A DNA stretch of 64,000 nucleotides from Anaerobium acetethylicum (GTDB taxonomy: Bacteria > Bacillota > Clostridia > Lachnospirales > Lachnospiraceae), in assembly GCF_900096945.1 (NCBI RefSeq), contig NZ_FMKA01000002.1:124001-188000 (forward strand). Direction: 5' to 3'. The notes under the pieces were generated by a model. That model was not told the origin of the DNA. It saw only the letters and a program-made list of their open reading frames with translations, and did no database searches. The number at the start of each line of letters is the position of its first letter. Within the stretch, counting starts at the first letter, position 1. A program made the position numbers and the translations under genes. This document shows, piece by piece, positions 52,610-62,157 of this stretch.

Positions 52610-54832
52610 ATGTTAAAAAAGTTTGGCGGAAATAAGAATATATTAGTAGGGGCTGCGCTGATACTACTGACATTAGCAGGATCTCTTTTGGGCATCTATT
52701 CTAACCCGAGTTTCATTTTCAAGCAGAATAGAGATGCGGAATTGGGAACAATCACAAAGCCGGTTGGGGAGATCACAGAAGAATCTGAAATCAGACAGAC
52801 ATTTTTATGCGGCCAGGATAAACTGATGAGCATCGAACTGAATTTCGGTACTTATGAGAGGATAAACAGCTGCATACTCAATGTGACTCTGAGCAATGAA
52901 ACTGAAAACAGAGTGATTGAATCGTGGAAAGTTGACAGCAGTACAGTTGTAGATAACTCATTTTATACATTTACATTGGCGCAAATTCTTGAAGATGCTG
53001 AAGGGGACCAGCTGGAAATTGAAATCCAGTCTGATGATGGAAGCATTGGAAATGCAGTTACAGTGCTTATGGCAGATGATGATGATGGAAGAACCTTGTA
53101 TATGAACGGCGCGAAAATGGAAGCCGATCTTGCAATGTCTCTGAACTATAAGTCATACTCACTGGCATATGATAATCTGATTGGGCTGGCCGGCTACATT
53201 TTTTTTGTTCTGGTGATCGTATTATTGGCCCTGTTCAAATTATACAGACTCAATATACCTGCAAAACTTAAGAAAGTTCCCGGGTACATTGAAAAAAACT
53301 GGAACAGAATTTTAGTGCTGTTCGCTCTATTTGCTATCCTGCTTGTATCCAGCATAATAGCGGAATCGTTTGTCTCCCGCATAATAAAGGGCAGTGTGAA
53401 TTCACAGGGCAGCTATTTTAATGCTTACAGATGGTCGTTAATATTTGCTGTTGAGCTTGCTTTATATGTGATCTTTCTATATCGCAGGAATATCATCAGG
53501 TCAGTGGAAGTGCTTTTCCTTGCACTGATTTTATGTACAGGAGGCCTTTTTGCCTTTACGCTGCCTGTGGCAACTAATATTTCATGGGATGACCAGATCC
53601 ATTTCAGCAATGTGGTAAAACAGTCCTATCTGACAAACTGCAAGTACACGCAGACGGATTATGATATAATTGATATCAGGTATCCGACTACCTATAATAT
53701 GAACGAAGCAGAAGAAAACCTGAATAAAATGAAAGTATTGTACAATGACGAAATTGTGCTGTCCTTTGATAAAGACTACGGTATTTTCTATTCAAGTCTT
53801 GGGTATATTCCAACTGCACTTACCATGCGAGTGGCGAGAACGGTGGGTATTCCTTTTGGTTATGTGTTCGTTCTTGGAAAACTTGCAAATCTTGCAGTTT
53901 ATGCGGCATTATGTTTCTACGGTATGAAACGTCTAAAGTGGGGAAAAATGATATTCGCCATAGTAGCGCTCCTGCCGACAAATATTTTTATTGCTACTAA
54001 TTACACTTATGATTACTGGGTTATTGGCTTCATCATGCTCGGGATGGCATGTCTGATAGGAGAACTGCAGCAGCCGGATAAGAGACTGGAGAAAAGGGAT
54101 ATCGCAGTAATGTTCGGCTCCCTGTTTCTGGGAATGGGGCCAAAGGCGATTTACTTTCCGATGATATTTTTATGCCTCCTTCTGAACAAATCAAAATTCA
54201 AGACGGAAAAGCAGCACAGGCAGTACTGGCTGGCGGTTTTTGGCATCGCATTTTTTGTTGCACTGAGCTTTGTGTTCCCGTTTTTGTTTGCCGGAAAGGG
54301 CGGAAATGATTTAAGAGGCGGGACAGATGTCAATTCTATTGAACAGGTGAAGTTTATACTGTTCCATCCGCTTCAATATACCAAGATCCTGCTTCATTTT
54401 TTCTTTGCTGATTACTTCAATATTGCCAATGCAGCTAAAGCTACAAGTAATATGGCATATCTGGGACTTGGAAGCCTTTCGTCCATATCACTTATCCTGA
54501 TGACAATTGCGGCTTTCCTGGACCGAAACAGCATGGATAGCAGGATTTTGAACAGAAAATTCAGGATAGTCGTGTTGGGGTGTTTATTCATAACCGCATC
54601 ACTGATCGCCACCGCGATGTATGTTTCCTTTACGCCAGTTGCTTCAGATGTGATCAATGGATGCCAGCACAGATATCTGATGCCGATGATTTTCATTGCG
54701 CTTTACTGCTTTGGCAGCGGAAGGGTCGAAAACAGAATGAACAAAAGATCGTTTAACAGCCTGATGCTGACAGCCGCCAGTGGTGTGATATTTTATGAAT
54801 ACTGGGTAATGTGCATCAGTAAATATTTTTAG
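52610..54832 (+). CDS. DUF2142-like polytopic membrane protein, paralogue 2
   Basis: The protein of 740 residues matches paralogue 1 throughout: ILLTLAGSLLGIYSNPSFIF against ILLTLAGTFLAVYSNPDFIL, LPVATNISWDDQIHFSNVV, MGPKAIYFPMIFLC and the ending YEYWVMCISKYF. It arose by tandem duplication. The conserved WDD-x2-H motif suggests both copies keep the same chemistry, perhaps on different sugars or acceptors. It is 80 bases after paralogue 1, with AGAGGAAAAATGAG upstream. Confidence 0.75.
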   Translation: MLKKFGGNKNILVGAALILLTLAGSLLGIYSNPSFIFKQNRDAELGTITKPVGEITEESEIRQTFLCGQDKLMSIELNFGTYERINSCILNVTLSNETENRVIESWKVDSSTVVDNSFYTFTLAQILEDAEGDQLEIEIQSDDGSIGNAVTVLMADDDDGRTLYMNGAKMEADLAMSLNYKSYSLAYDNLIGLAGYIFFVLVIVLLALFKLYRLNIPAKLKKVPGYIEKNWNRILVLFALFAILLVSSIIAESFVSRIIKGSVNSQGSYFNAYRWSLIFAVELALYVIFLYRRNIIRSVEVLFLALILCTGGLFAFTLPVATNISWDDQIHFSNVVKQSYLTNCKYTQTDYDIIDIRYPTTYNMNEAEENLNKMKVLYNDEIVLSFDKDYGIFYSSLGYIPTALTMRVARTVGIPFGYVFVLGKLANLAVYAALCFYGMKRLKWGKMIFAIVALLPTNIFIATNYTYDYWVIGFIMLGMACLIGELQQPDKRLEKRDIAVMFGSLFLGMGPKAIYFPMIFLCLLLNKSKFKTEKQHRQYWLAVFGIAFFVALSFVFPFLFAGKGGNDLRGGTDVNSIEQVKFILFHPLQYTKILLHFFFADYFNIANAAKATSNMAYLGLGSLSSISLILMTIAAFLDRNSMDSRILNRKFRIVVLGCLFITASLIATAMYVSFTPVASDVINGCQHRYLMPMIFIALYCFGSGRVENRMNKRSFNSLMLTAASGVIFYEYWVMCISKYF

Positions 54833-54877
54833 GCTGTTAACCACTCATAACAGTTTCCAGAATGAAAAGGAAGAAAT

Positions 54878-56731
54878 ATGGAAAAAAAAGTATCTAAAAA
54901 CGAATATAAAATCCAATGGAAGAAGCTTTTTAGCAGGCTGTCTCCTTATAATATAAAAAAAGGGCTGAAATACCTGTCACATTATGGTTTTAAGCAGTTC
55001 GCCGTTAAACTGACAGAACGTTTCCAGCCAGAGGAGATTCCATATGAGCCTTGGCTTAAACGGCATATGCCTGCGGAAGAGACACTCGAAAAACAGCGCA
55101 GAAAAGTCTTTGAAAAGGGTCCGAAAATCAGTATAATCGTGCCTGTATACAGGACCCCGGAGGAGTTTCTGAGGCAGATGATCGATTCGGTTCAGGCACA
55201 GACATATGCAGACTGGGAGCTCTGCATCGGAGATGGAAGCACATTCCGTACGCAGGAAGAGAATACTGTTAAGAAAGTCATGGATGAGTATATGGAGAAG
55301 GACAGCCGAATCCGTTACATGATACTGGAAGCGAACCGTGGCATAGCTGATAACACGAACGCAGCTATTTCATTAGCTTCCGGGGATTTCATTGCACTTC
55401 TTGACCATGATGACATCCTGGCACCAAATGCGCTCTATGAAATGGCAGCAGCAATTTCCAAAGACCATGAAATTGACGTTCTGTATACGGACGAGGATAA
55501 GGTGACCATGGATTTGAAGGAACACTTCCAGCCCCATCTGAAGCCGGATTTCAACATTGACCTTCTCAGGTCGAACAACTACATCTGCCATATGTTCGTC
55601 GTAAGAAATAGTCTGGCGAAGCAGATTGGGGGATTCAGAAAAGAGTTCGACGGCGCCCAGGATTACGATTTCATATTCAGGTGTACCGAAAAGGCCAGAA
55701 AAATCAAACATATACCCAAAATCCTTTACCATTGGAGGGTGCACAGAAATTCGACGGCAGAGAATCCGGCAAGCAAGATGTATGCATTCGATGCCGGTAA
55801 AAGAGCAATTGAGGCACATCTGGAACGAAGCGGAGCGAGGGGTACTGTCAGTCATACGCCGGATTTGGGATTTTACAGGGTCAGATATGAGGTGCAGGAT
55901 AATCCGCTGGTATCGATTATCATCCCGAACAAGGACAATGTAGAAATACTGGACAGATGCCTGGAATCCATCAGGAAAAAATCCACTTATAAGAACTACG
56001 AGATCATCATAGTGGAGAACAACAGCACCAAAGAGGAAACCTTTGCATATTATAAAAAAAATGATGGACAGGATAACATAAGAGTGGTCTATTGGAAAGA
56101 AGAATTCAATTATTCGCTCATCAATAACTTCGGCGTTTCGAATTCGAAGGGAGAATATATCATTCTTCTGAACAATGATACGGAAATCATTACGGAAAAC
56201 TGGATAGAAGAGTTTCTCGGGCATTGTCAGAGGCCGGAAGTAGGAATTGTGGGTGCAAAGCTTTATTATCCTGACGATACCATACAGCATGCCGGCACGA
56301 TTATCGGAATTGGCGGAATTGCAGGTCATGCATTCATCGGGATGCCGAGAGCGCATTCCGGCTATCTTCACAAGGCGTCCATACAGCAGGATTTGAGCGC
56401 TGTGACTGCAGCCTGCCTGATGATAAAGCGCAGCGCATTTAAAGAGGCCGGGGGATTCGAAGGAAGGCTGGCTGTGGCTTTCAATGATGTCGATCTTTGC
56501 CTGAAAGTCAGAAAAGCCGGGTATCTGGTGGTATATACCCCATATGCAGAGCTCTATCATTACGAATCCAAGACGCGGGGGGCAGAGGATACAAAGGAGA
56601 AGGTACGCAGGTTCCAGACGGAGATTGAGTATATGCGCTGTACCTGGACGGAAATATTGAAAAATGGAGATCCATTTTACAATAAAAATCTGACCTTAGA
56701 TAAGTGGAACTATTCGCTTAGGAAAAATTAG
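54878..56731 (+). CDS. Tandem GT2 glycosyltransferase (two GT-A domains)
   Basis: The protein of 617 residues has a first GT2 at about 85-330 (KISIIVPVYRTPEEFLRQMI, ALLDHDDIL, EDKVTMD) and a second at about 345-610 (SIIIPNKDNVEILDRCLESI, LLNNDTEII, FNDVDLCLKVRKAGY). It resembles the first 600 residues of the 1005-residue enzyme upstream, without the GT-B domain. A rhamnosyl- or glucosyl-transferase role in the same polymer is likely. AAAGGAAGAAAT precedes the ATG. Confidence 0.88.
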   Translation: MEKKVSKNEYKIQWKKLFSRLSPYNIKKGLKYLSHYGFKQFAVKLTERFQPEEIPYEPWLKRHMPAEETLEKQRRKVFEKGPKISIIVPVYRTPEEFLRQMIDSVQAQTYADWELCIGDGSTFRTQEENTVKKVMDEYMEKDSRIRYMILEANRGIADNTNAAISLASGDFIALLDHDDILAPNALYEMAAAISKDHEIDVLYTDEDKVTMDLKEHFQPHLKPDFNIDLLRSNNYICHMFVVRNSLAKQIGGFRKEFDGAQDYDFIFRCTEKARKIKHIPKILYHWRVHRNSTAENPASKMYAFDAGKRAIEAHLERSGARGTVSHTPDLGFYRVRYEVQDNPLVSIIIPNKDNVEILDRCLESIRKKSTYKNYEIIIVENNSTKEETFAYYKKNDGQDNIRVVYWKEEFNYSLINNFGVSNSKGEYIILLNNDTEIITENWIEEFLGHCQRPEVGIVGAKLYYPDDTIQHAGTIIGIGGIAGHAFIGMPRAHSGYLHKASIQQDLSAVTAACLMIKRSAFKEAGGFEGRLAVAFNDVDLCLKVRKAGYLVVYTPYAELYHYESKTRGAEDTKEKVRRFQTEIEYMRCTWTEILKNGDPFYNKNLTLDKWNYSLRKN

Positions 56732-56779
56732 GCTCTTCAGCAAAAAAATATATTATGCGATAAAACAAGGAAGGCTAAA

Positions 56780-57691
56780 ATGAACGATAAAAAAATTAAA
56801 GTGCTGCTTTCGACCTATAATGGAGCAAACTATATAAAAGAACAGATTGACAGTATTCTTGAACAGACTTATGGAAACATAGAAATATATGTAAGGGATG
56901 ATGGATCAAAGGATCATACCCTTAAGATTTTAGAGGAGTATGAAAAGAAGAAGCTCATTCATTTAGAAAAAGGACAGAATGCAGGGTTTATAAAGAGTTT
57001 CTTTTCATTGGTAAAAAACTGTGGGGATGCAGATTATTTTGCCTTTTGCGATCAGGATGACGTGTGGATGAAGGATAAGATTGAGCGGGCAATTAAAATT
57101 CTGGAGGGAAGGGATAGCACCAAGCCACTTCTGTATTTTTCGGATTATGAATTTTATGATGAAAAGATGAATTTTGTTGAGCGGGTGAAATCTTATAAGA
57201 AACCGCCTACATTTCGGAATTCTCTTGTGGACTGTATGTCTTTAGGGTTTAATAGCGTATTTAACCGCGTAGCATGGGAAAAAATGGCTGGGAATATTCC
57301 AGACCATTCCTGCGGACATGATTGGTGGACTTATATGCTGTGCGCAGGGCTCGGAGAGGTCATATATGACAGACAATCAACAGTAAAATACAGAAGGCAT
57401 GGAAAAAGCGTCAGTCCTGGAGGAATGGATTTTGTTAAATTCCAGCTTTGGAGAATCAAGAAATTTATTGTGAATGATTATTTTAAAAACGTGAGGCTGC
57501 AGCTCAGAGAATTTGAAAGTCTTTATGGAAAAGAACTTTCTGGTGAAAATCAAAAATTACTCGGATTGTTTACCGGTGAACGATATAATCTGATATCCGC
57601 ATTAAAAAAAGCATTTTATATGAAACCGTTCAGGCATAGGATATTTGATGAAATTGCAATCCGCTGTATGTTTTTGATTGGAAAGTTGTAG
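56780..57691 (+). CDS. GT2 family glycosyltransferase, rhamnosyltransferase-like
   Basis: The protein of 303 residues has IKVLLSTYNGANYIKEQIDSILEQTY, VRDDGSKDHTL and the FCDQDDVWMKDKI motif typical of rhamnosyltransferases of streptococcal and lactobacillar wall glycans. CGHDWWTYML follows. Acceptor and linkage are unknown. It is AT-richer than the preceding gene. Confidence 0.85.
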   Translation: MNDKKIKVLLSTYNGANYIKEQIDSILEQTYGNIEIYVRDDGSKDHTLKILEEYEKKKLIHLEKGQNAGFIKSFFSLVKNCGDADYFAFCDQDDVWMKDKIERAIKILEGRDSTKPLLYFSDYEFYDEKMNFVERVKSYKKPPTFRNSLVDCMSLGFNSVFNRVAWEKMAGNIPDHSCGHDWWTYMLCAGLGEVIYDRQSTVKYRRHGKSVSPGGMDFVKFQLWRIKKFIVNDYFKNVRLQLREFESLYGKELSGENQKLLGLFTGERYNLISALKKAFYMKPFRHRIFDEIAIRCMFLIGKL

Positions 57692-57698
57692 GAAAAAT

Positions 57699-58919
57699 AT
57701 GGTAAAGAAATCTGAATTTATATGGAATACCATTGCAAGTATAAGTGCTTCAGCACTGTCGGCAGTGCTGTTGCTAATCACCACCCGGATCAATGGCGTT
57801 GATGATGCAGGCATGTTTTCAATTGCGTTTGCTTCAGCAACCGTACTGAATGCAATAGCGGATTACGGGATGAGAGTTTTCCAGGTTACGGATACGGAAC
57901 GAAAATACGGATTTGATGTATATCTGAGTGCCAGGTGGGTCGTTGTTATGCTTATGATGGCAGCGGCGTTGATCTATACTTTTTTTAGCGGCTATACCCC
58001 CGTGAAGGCAGCTGTCTGCATCTGCTTAACAGGATTCAGATTTGTTGATGCTTTAAGTGAGACTTTTCAGGGTGAGTTCCAGTTGAATAACAGGCTTGAC
58101 ATAGCGGGAAAATCCGTTTTTTTCAGAATGGCAGCATCCATTTCAGTATTTTTAGCTGTTGATGGAATGACAAGGAATATTCTGATTTCCTGTCTTGCTA
58201 TGGTGGCAGCCAACCTGATTGTAATGTGCGTATTTGACGTAAAGCTTATAAAAAACTATGTAAAGTTGAGCATATCCAGGGAGACAGGCGCTATAAAAAA
58301 GGTTCTTCTTGAATGTTTTCCACTGTTTTTTTCGACTTTCTTAAACCTATATATAATCAATGCTCCCAAATATGCCATAGACAGAATGCTTTCATATGAA
58401 ATGCAGACATATTTCAATATATTATATCTTCCAACTTTTACGATCAATCTGATGAGCATCTTTGTGCTGAAACCGATGCTGCTTTCACTTGGAATTATGT
58501 GGAATGAGAAAAAATACAAAAAGTTTGGTGGCATTATTGCAAAAATGGCCTTATCAATTGTAGTTCTGACCTTTGTTGTGGAAGCAGGCAGTGCTCTTGT
58601 CGGAATTCCATTGCTTTCGATAATCTTTGGGGTTAATCTGGAACCATTTAAGAGTTCGCTTCTGATTTTGATCCTTTCAGGAGGTTTCTCGGCACTGTCG
58701 GTAGTCCTGTTTTATGCACTGACAACAATGAGATGCCAGAAAAAAGTGAGTTTTGCGTACATTGCAGCGGCTGTTGCAGGATTTATTCTTCCTGGCATAA
58801 TGGTTTCAGCTTATAAAATTACAGGAGCTGCGATATCCAGCGTTTTGATTTCAATAATCTTGTTTTTGGGACTTCTGATCATTTTCATTTACGAAGGAAA
58901 AAGGCAGATAAAAAAATAA
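57699..58919 (+). CDS. Polysaccharide flippase (Wzx/MATE-like)
   Basis: The protein of 406 residues starts MVKKSEFIWNTIASISASAL after GTAGGAAAAAT (start moved from 57678). It has about twelve membrane segments with the N-terminal Wzx pattern GVDDAGMFSIAFASATVLNAIADYG. Such proteins flip lipid-linked sugars. No Wzy polymerase is recognisable nearby and the locus already has an ABC exporter, so it may flip a smaller side-chain donor or unit. Confidence 0.82.
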   Translation: MVKKSEFIWNTIASISASALSAVLLLITTRINGVDDAGMFSIAFASATVLNAIADYGMRVFQVTDTERKYGFDVYLSARWVVVMLMMAAALIYTFFSGYTPVKAAVCICLTGFRFVDALSETFQGEFQLNNRLDIAGKSVFFRMAASISVFLAVDGMTRNILISCLAMVAANLIVMCVFDVKLIKNYVKLSISRETGAIKKVLLECFPLFFSTFLNLYIINAPKYAIDRMLSYEMQTYFNILYLPTFTINLMSIFVLKPMLLSLGIMWNEKKYKKFGGIIAKMALSIVVLTFVVEAGSALVGIPLLSIIFGVNLEPFKSSLLILILSGGFSALSVVLFYALTTMRCQKKVSFAYIAAAVAGFILPGIMVSAYKITGAAISSVLISIILFLGLLIIFIYEGKRQIKK

Positions 58920-58971
58920 TTGATAAAGAACATTTCTGTATCAGTCGATATAGGATTAGAGGGGTGACAGT

Positions 58972-59928
58972 ATGCATGAAGTATCAATCGTGATACCAAA
59001 TTACAACGGAATAAAGTTCATGGCTGACTGTCTGGATGCCCTGATGAAGCAGACCCAGGAAGACGTCGAAGTGATCGTGGTTGATAACTGCTCGAAGGAC
59101 GGCAGCGCCGAACTGGTTGAGAACAGCTATCCCTGGGCAAAGCTTGTGCGTCTCGAAGAGAACTTCGGATTTTCCAGGGCCGTGAATGAAGGTATCAGGC
59201 TTGCAGAAGCCCCCTACGTGATCCTGCTGAACAACGACACGGAAGTCCACATGGATTTCGCAGCAGAGCTTCTGAAGGGAATCAGAAAGTCGGATGACAT
59301 TTTTTCCGCCTCCTCCAAAATGATATCTTTTCATGACAGGGAGCGGATGGATGATGGAGGGGATCTGTATTGTGCCCTGGGATGGGCTTTCGCCAGAGGG
59401 AAGGACAAGAGCATCAGCCAGTATGAGCGGGAATGCGATATCTTTGCAGCCTGCGCGGGGGCGGCCATATACAGGAAATCCATATTCGATGAGATCGGAT
59501 ATTTCGACGAGGATCATTTCGCCTATCTGGAAGACATTGATATCGGGTACAGGGCGAAGATTTTCGGTTATCGCAACGTGTATATTCCCACAGCTGTGGT
59601 CTACCATGTGGGCAGCGGATCAAGCGGATCCAGGCATAATGAATTCAAAATAAGCCTGGCATCGAGGAATAGCATCTATCTCGTCTATAAGAACATGCCT
59701 CTGCTCCAGATCATCCTGAATCTTCCTTTCCTGACTGCCGGTTTTGCCATCAAGACAGCTTTTTTTGTAATAAAAGGCTTTGGGAAAGAGTATGTCGCCG
59801 GTCTTGTAAAGGGATTTTCAATGTCGGAAAAGGGGAAGAAGGTAACGTTCAGGTGGAGCCATTTTCTGAATTACTGCAGGATACAGCTTGAGCTTTGGGG
59901 CAATATGGTCAGGCTTATCAACAGGTAG
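58972..59928 (+). CDS. GT2 family glycosyltransferase, WbbL-like
   Basis: The protein of 318 residues has VSIVIPNYNGIKFMADCLDAL, VVDNCSKDGSAELV, NFGFSRAVNEGIRLAEAPYVILLNNDTEV and YLEDIDIGYRAKIFGY. This pattern is shared with rhamnosyltransferases such as WbbL, often acting early on a lipid-linked primer. One hydrophobic stretch near the C-terminus could tether it to the membrane. Confidence 0.87.
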   Translation: MHEVSIVIPNYNGIKFMADCLDALMKQTQEDVEVIVVDNCSKDGSAELVENSYPWAKLVRLEENFGFSRAVNEGIRLAEAPYVILLNNDTEVHMDFAAELLKGIRKSDDIFSASSKMISFHDRERMDDGGDLYCALGWAFARGKDKSISQYERECDIFAACAGAAIYRKSIFDEIGYFDEDHFAYLEDIDIGYRAKIFGYRNVYIPTAVVYHVGSGSSGSRHNEFKISLASRNSIYLVYKNMPLLQIILNLPFLTAGFAIKTAFFVIKGFGKEYVAGLVKGFSMSEKGKKVTFRWSHFLNYCRIQLELWGNMVRLINR

Positions 59929-60107
59929 GGGAGAGTTGTACCTGGCAGAAGACCAGACAATGTGGACAATACATTAAAAAAAGCGCATCCGTGTGGATAA
60001 AGAGCGGTATGGAGCCAGTAGTTATTTTATGAGTTCAGCATGCTTTGGGGAGCATGGGAAACAGGAAAAAATATAATCAGCAGTTAAGCAGTCCGGAGGT
60101 AGCATCT
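59929..60107 (+). promoter_or_regulatory. Intergenic gap before the amidase gene, with one hairpin
   Basis: I see no gene in these 179 bases. CATGCT-TTGGGG-AGCATG (about 60039-60056) is a perfect 6-bp hairpin. No convincing -35/-10 pair was found, and no terminator closes the glycosyltransferase operon, so read-through is possible. Confidence 0.4.
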
Positions 60108-62126
60108 ATGAAAAGTTTTAATAAAGTCTTATCTTTAGTATTAGCAATAGCCATATGTTTCAGCATGCTGGCAGTTCCAGCTTATGCATCAGGGACAGCC
60201 ACAGAGGTAAATAGCGGAATAATCGCCAGTGAAATCGCAATCGATTATATCTACGTGGAAAGTCCGGAGCTGACGGATTCAGGAATACAGAATATTCTTG
60301 TCAGTACCGATACGGAGCTGGCTGTACTGGAGAACGTGGGGTTAAGGGTTCAGAAAGACGGAAATGAAGTCGAGGTTTTGGAAGCAGACCAGAAAGCCGA
60401 CAACGTCCTTCTTTTTACAAGGGAATACAAGGAAGCAGAAGCAGGAAATTATAAGCTCCTGGGCATCACATACAGCCAGGATGGACAGAAATATGAAATC
60501 GGGATTACGGAGGAAGTCGGGTACTGCGTGAATGCAACAGCAGTGATGCCGGTTTCCGATTCCATCATAGAAGACACTGTAAGCGGGACCGCCGATGATA
60601 TTACAGGCGAAGCCATAGGCGAAGGCCTCAGCAATGCTGAGGAAATCATCGAAGTGCAGGAAGCTGTCGAGGAACAGGAAAAATCAGTGACAGAGGCCCA
60701 GGAGTCAGGAACTGCAGTAAATGCCGCAAGCGAACCTGTGATGCTGAAAGGGACGGGCAATGTGGTGGTCGTGCTGGATCCGGGCCATGGAGGTAGTGCC
60801 ACTGGTGCAGTGTACGGCGGACTCTATGAGAAAAACCTCAATCTGTCGATCGCGTTTTATATAAAGGAAGAGCTTGAAAAGTATGAAGGCATTGCCGTAT
60901 ATCTCACAAGAACCACGGATGTCGATGTAAGCTTCACAAACAGGGCAAATTTGGCAAAAAATGTTGGCGCCACATCTTTTGTCAGCATTCACATCAATGC
61001 ACTGGGAACCAGTACAGGAACTACAACAGCAGCAGGTGCAGAAGTCTTCGTAACCGGTTATACAGCCTTCAATGCAGGTTCTACCGATCTTGCAAACAGG
61101 ATTCTGGCAGAGCTTTCGAAAGTGGGCCTTTCCAGCAGAGGGGTCAAGATCAACAATGATGAAAATGGAAAATTCTATGACGACGGTACGCCCCAGGATG
61201 ACCTTGCGGTCATCAGATACAATATCCTGAATGGGATTCCAGCTATTCTCATAGAACATGGATTTATCAATAACGCACATGACTACAGCCTCCTTTCCAG
61301 CCCGACAAAGCTGAAGGAGATGGGAGTGGCGGATGCCACTGCAATCGCCCAGTATTACGGACTTTCAAGAAAGGGAGTACTGACGGAAGCCCAGCAGTCC
61401 CAGATCAGAAGCTTTGCTACGAGGCTTTATGAAAATGTGCTGAACAGGGAGCCGGAGACTTCGGGACTGGACTACCATTACAACAGACTAGCGACGGGAA
61501 GTGCAACCGGCGTGGATGTTGCGGAAGGCTTCGTGTTCAGTCCTGAATCCCTGAACAGGAATCTGGATGATTCCCAGTTTATCGAGATGCTCTACACGAC
61601 ATTCATGGACAGGGCATCCGACAGTGCAGGGATGAGCTACTGGCAGAGCGCTCTTGCTTCCGGAATGACGAGGAGAGGCATATTTGCAGGATTTGCTAAT
61701 TCAAATGAATTTACAAATATATGCCAGACCTATGGCATAAACAGAGGTACGGCAGCAGTAACGGAAGCAAGGGACCTGAATGCGGGAGTCACAAAATATG
61801 TATTCCGCTGCTATGAAAAGGCACTGGGCAGGACCGCAGAGGTCGACGGACTGAATTTCTGGTCAGAGCTGATTGTAAACAAAAGAATCACGGCCGAAGA
61901 AGCAGCCTGGGAATTTCTAACATCCGCTGAATTCCAAAACAAAGGTTATGTAGATGTGGATTATGTAAAAGTCTTATACAGTGTATTTCTTGACAGGGAG
62001 TGCGACGAGGCTGGACTGGTTTATTATATGGACAGATTGAATCGTGGAATCAGCAGGGAAGAGATATTTGATGGATTTTCAAATTCCCCTGAATTCCAGG
62101 GCCTCCTGGAGAGTTACGGTCTGTAG
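60108..62126 (+). CDS. Secreted N-acetylmuramoyl-L-alanine amidase with C-terminal DUF4214 module
   Basis: The protein of 672 residues starts MKSFNKVLSLVLAIAICFSM after GGAGGTAGCATCT, with a signal peptide cleaved near AYASG. An unknown N-terminal domain spans about 30-210. An Amidase_3 domain (about 220-415) follows with zinc ligands in VVLDPGHGG, the Glu of YEKNLNLS, SIHINA and the catalytic Glu of ILIEHGFINN. The last 240 residues are a DUF4214 module with repeated LNREP-type and NSNEFTNIC-type units. It cleaves the peptide stem from muramic acid in the wall. The track start (60045) was rejected. Confidence 0.92.
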   Translation: MKSFNKVLSLVLAIAICFSMLAVPAYASGTATEVNSGIIASEIAIDYIYVESPELTDSGIQNILVSTDTELAVLENVGLRVQKDGNEVEVLEADQKADNVLLFTREYKEAEAGNYKLLGITYSQDGQKYEIGITEEVGYCVNATAVMPVSDSIIEDTVSGTADDITGEAIGEGLSNAEEIIEVQEAVEEQEKSVTEAQESGTAVNAASEPVMLKGTGNVVVVLDPGHGGSATGAVYGGLYEKNLNLSIAFYIKEELEKYEGIAVYLTRTTDVDVSFTNRANLAKNVGATSFVSIHINALGTSTGTTTAAGAEVFVTGYTAFNAGSTDLANRILAELSKVGLSSRGVKINNDENGKFYDDGTPQDDLAVIRYNILNGIPAILIEHGFINNAHDYSLLSSPTKLKEMGVADATAIAQYYGLSRKGVLTEAQQSQIRSFATRLYENVLNREPETSGLDYHYNRLATGSATGVDVAEGFVFSPESLNRNLDDSQFIEMLYTTFMDRASDSAGMSYWQSALASGMTRRGIFAGFANSNEFTNICQTYGINRGTAAVTEARDLNAGVTKYVFRCYEKALGRTAEVDGLNFWSELIVNKRITAEEAAWEFLTSAEFQNKGYVDVDYVKVLYSVFLDRECDEAGLVYYMDRLNRGISREEIFDGFSNSPEFQGLLESYGL

Positions 62127-62157
62127 GAAAAAGTGACAGGAAGAGCAGGTGTATAAT

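Noticed and set aside
55373-56560. Minus-strand ORF of 395 aa
   Set aside because: It lies entirely inside the plus-strand tandem GT2 gene, has no ribosome site or family signature, and its composition is that of a complement shadow.
37716-59928. A mobile genomic island
   Set aside because: The region is partly AT-rich and may have been exchanged, but there is no integrase, transposase, tRNA target or direct-repeat boundary to support an island call.
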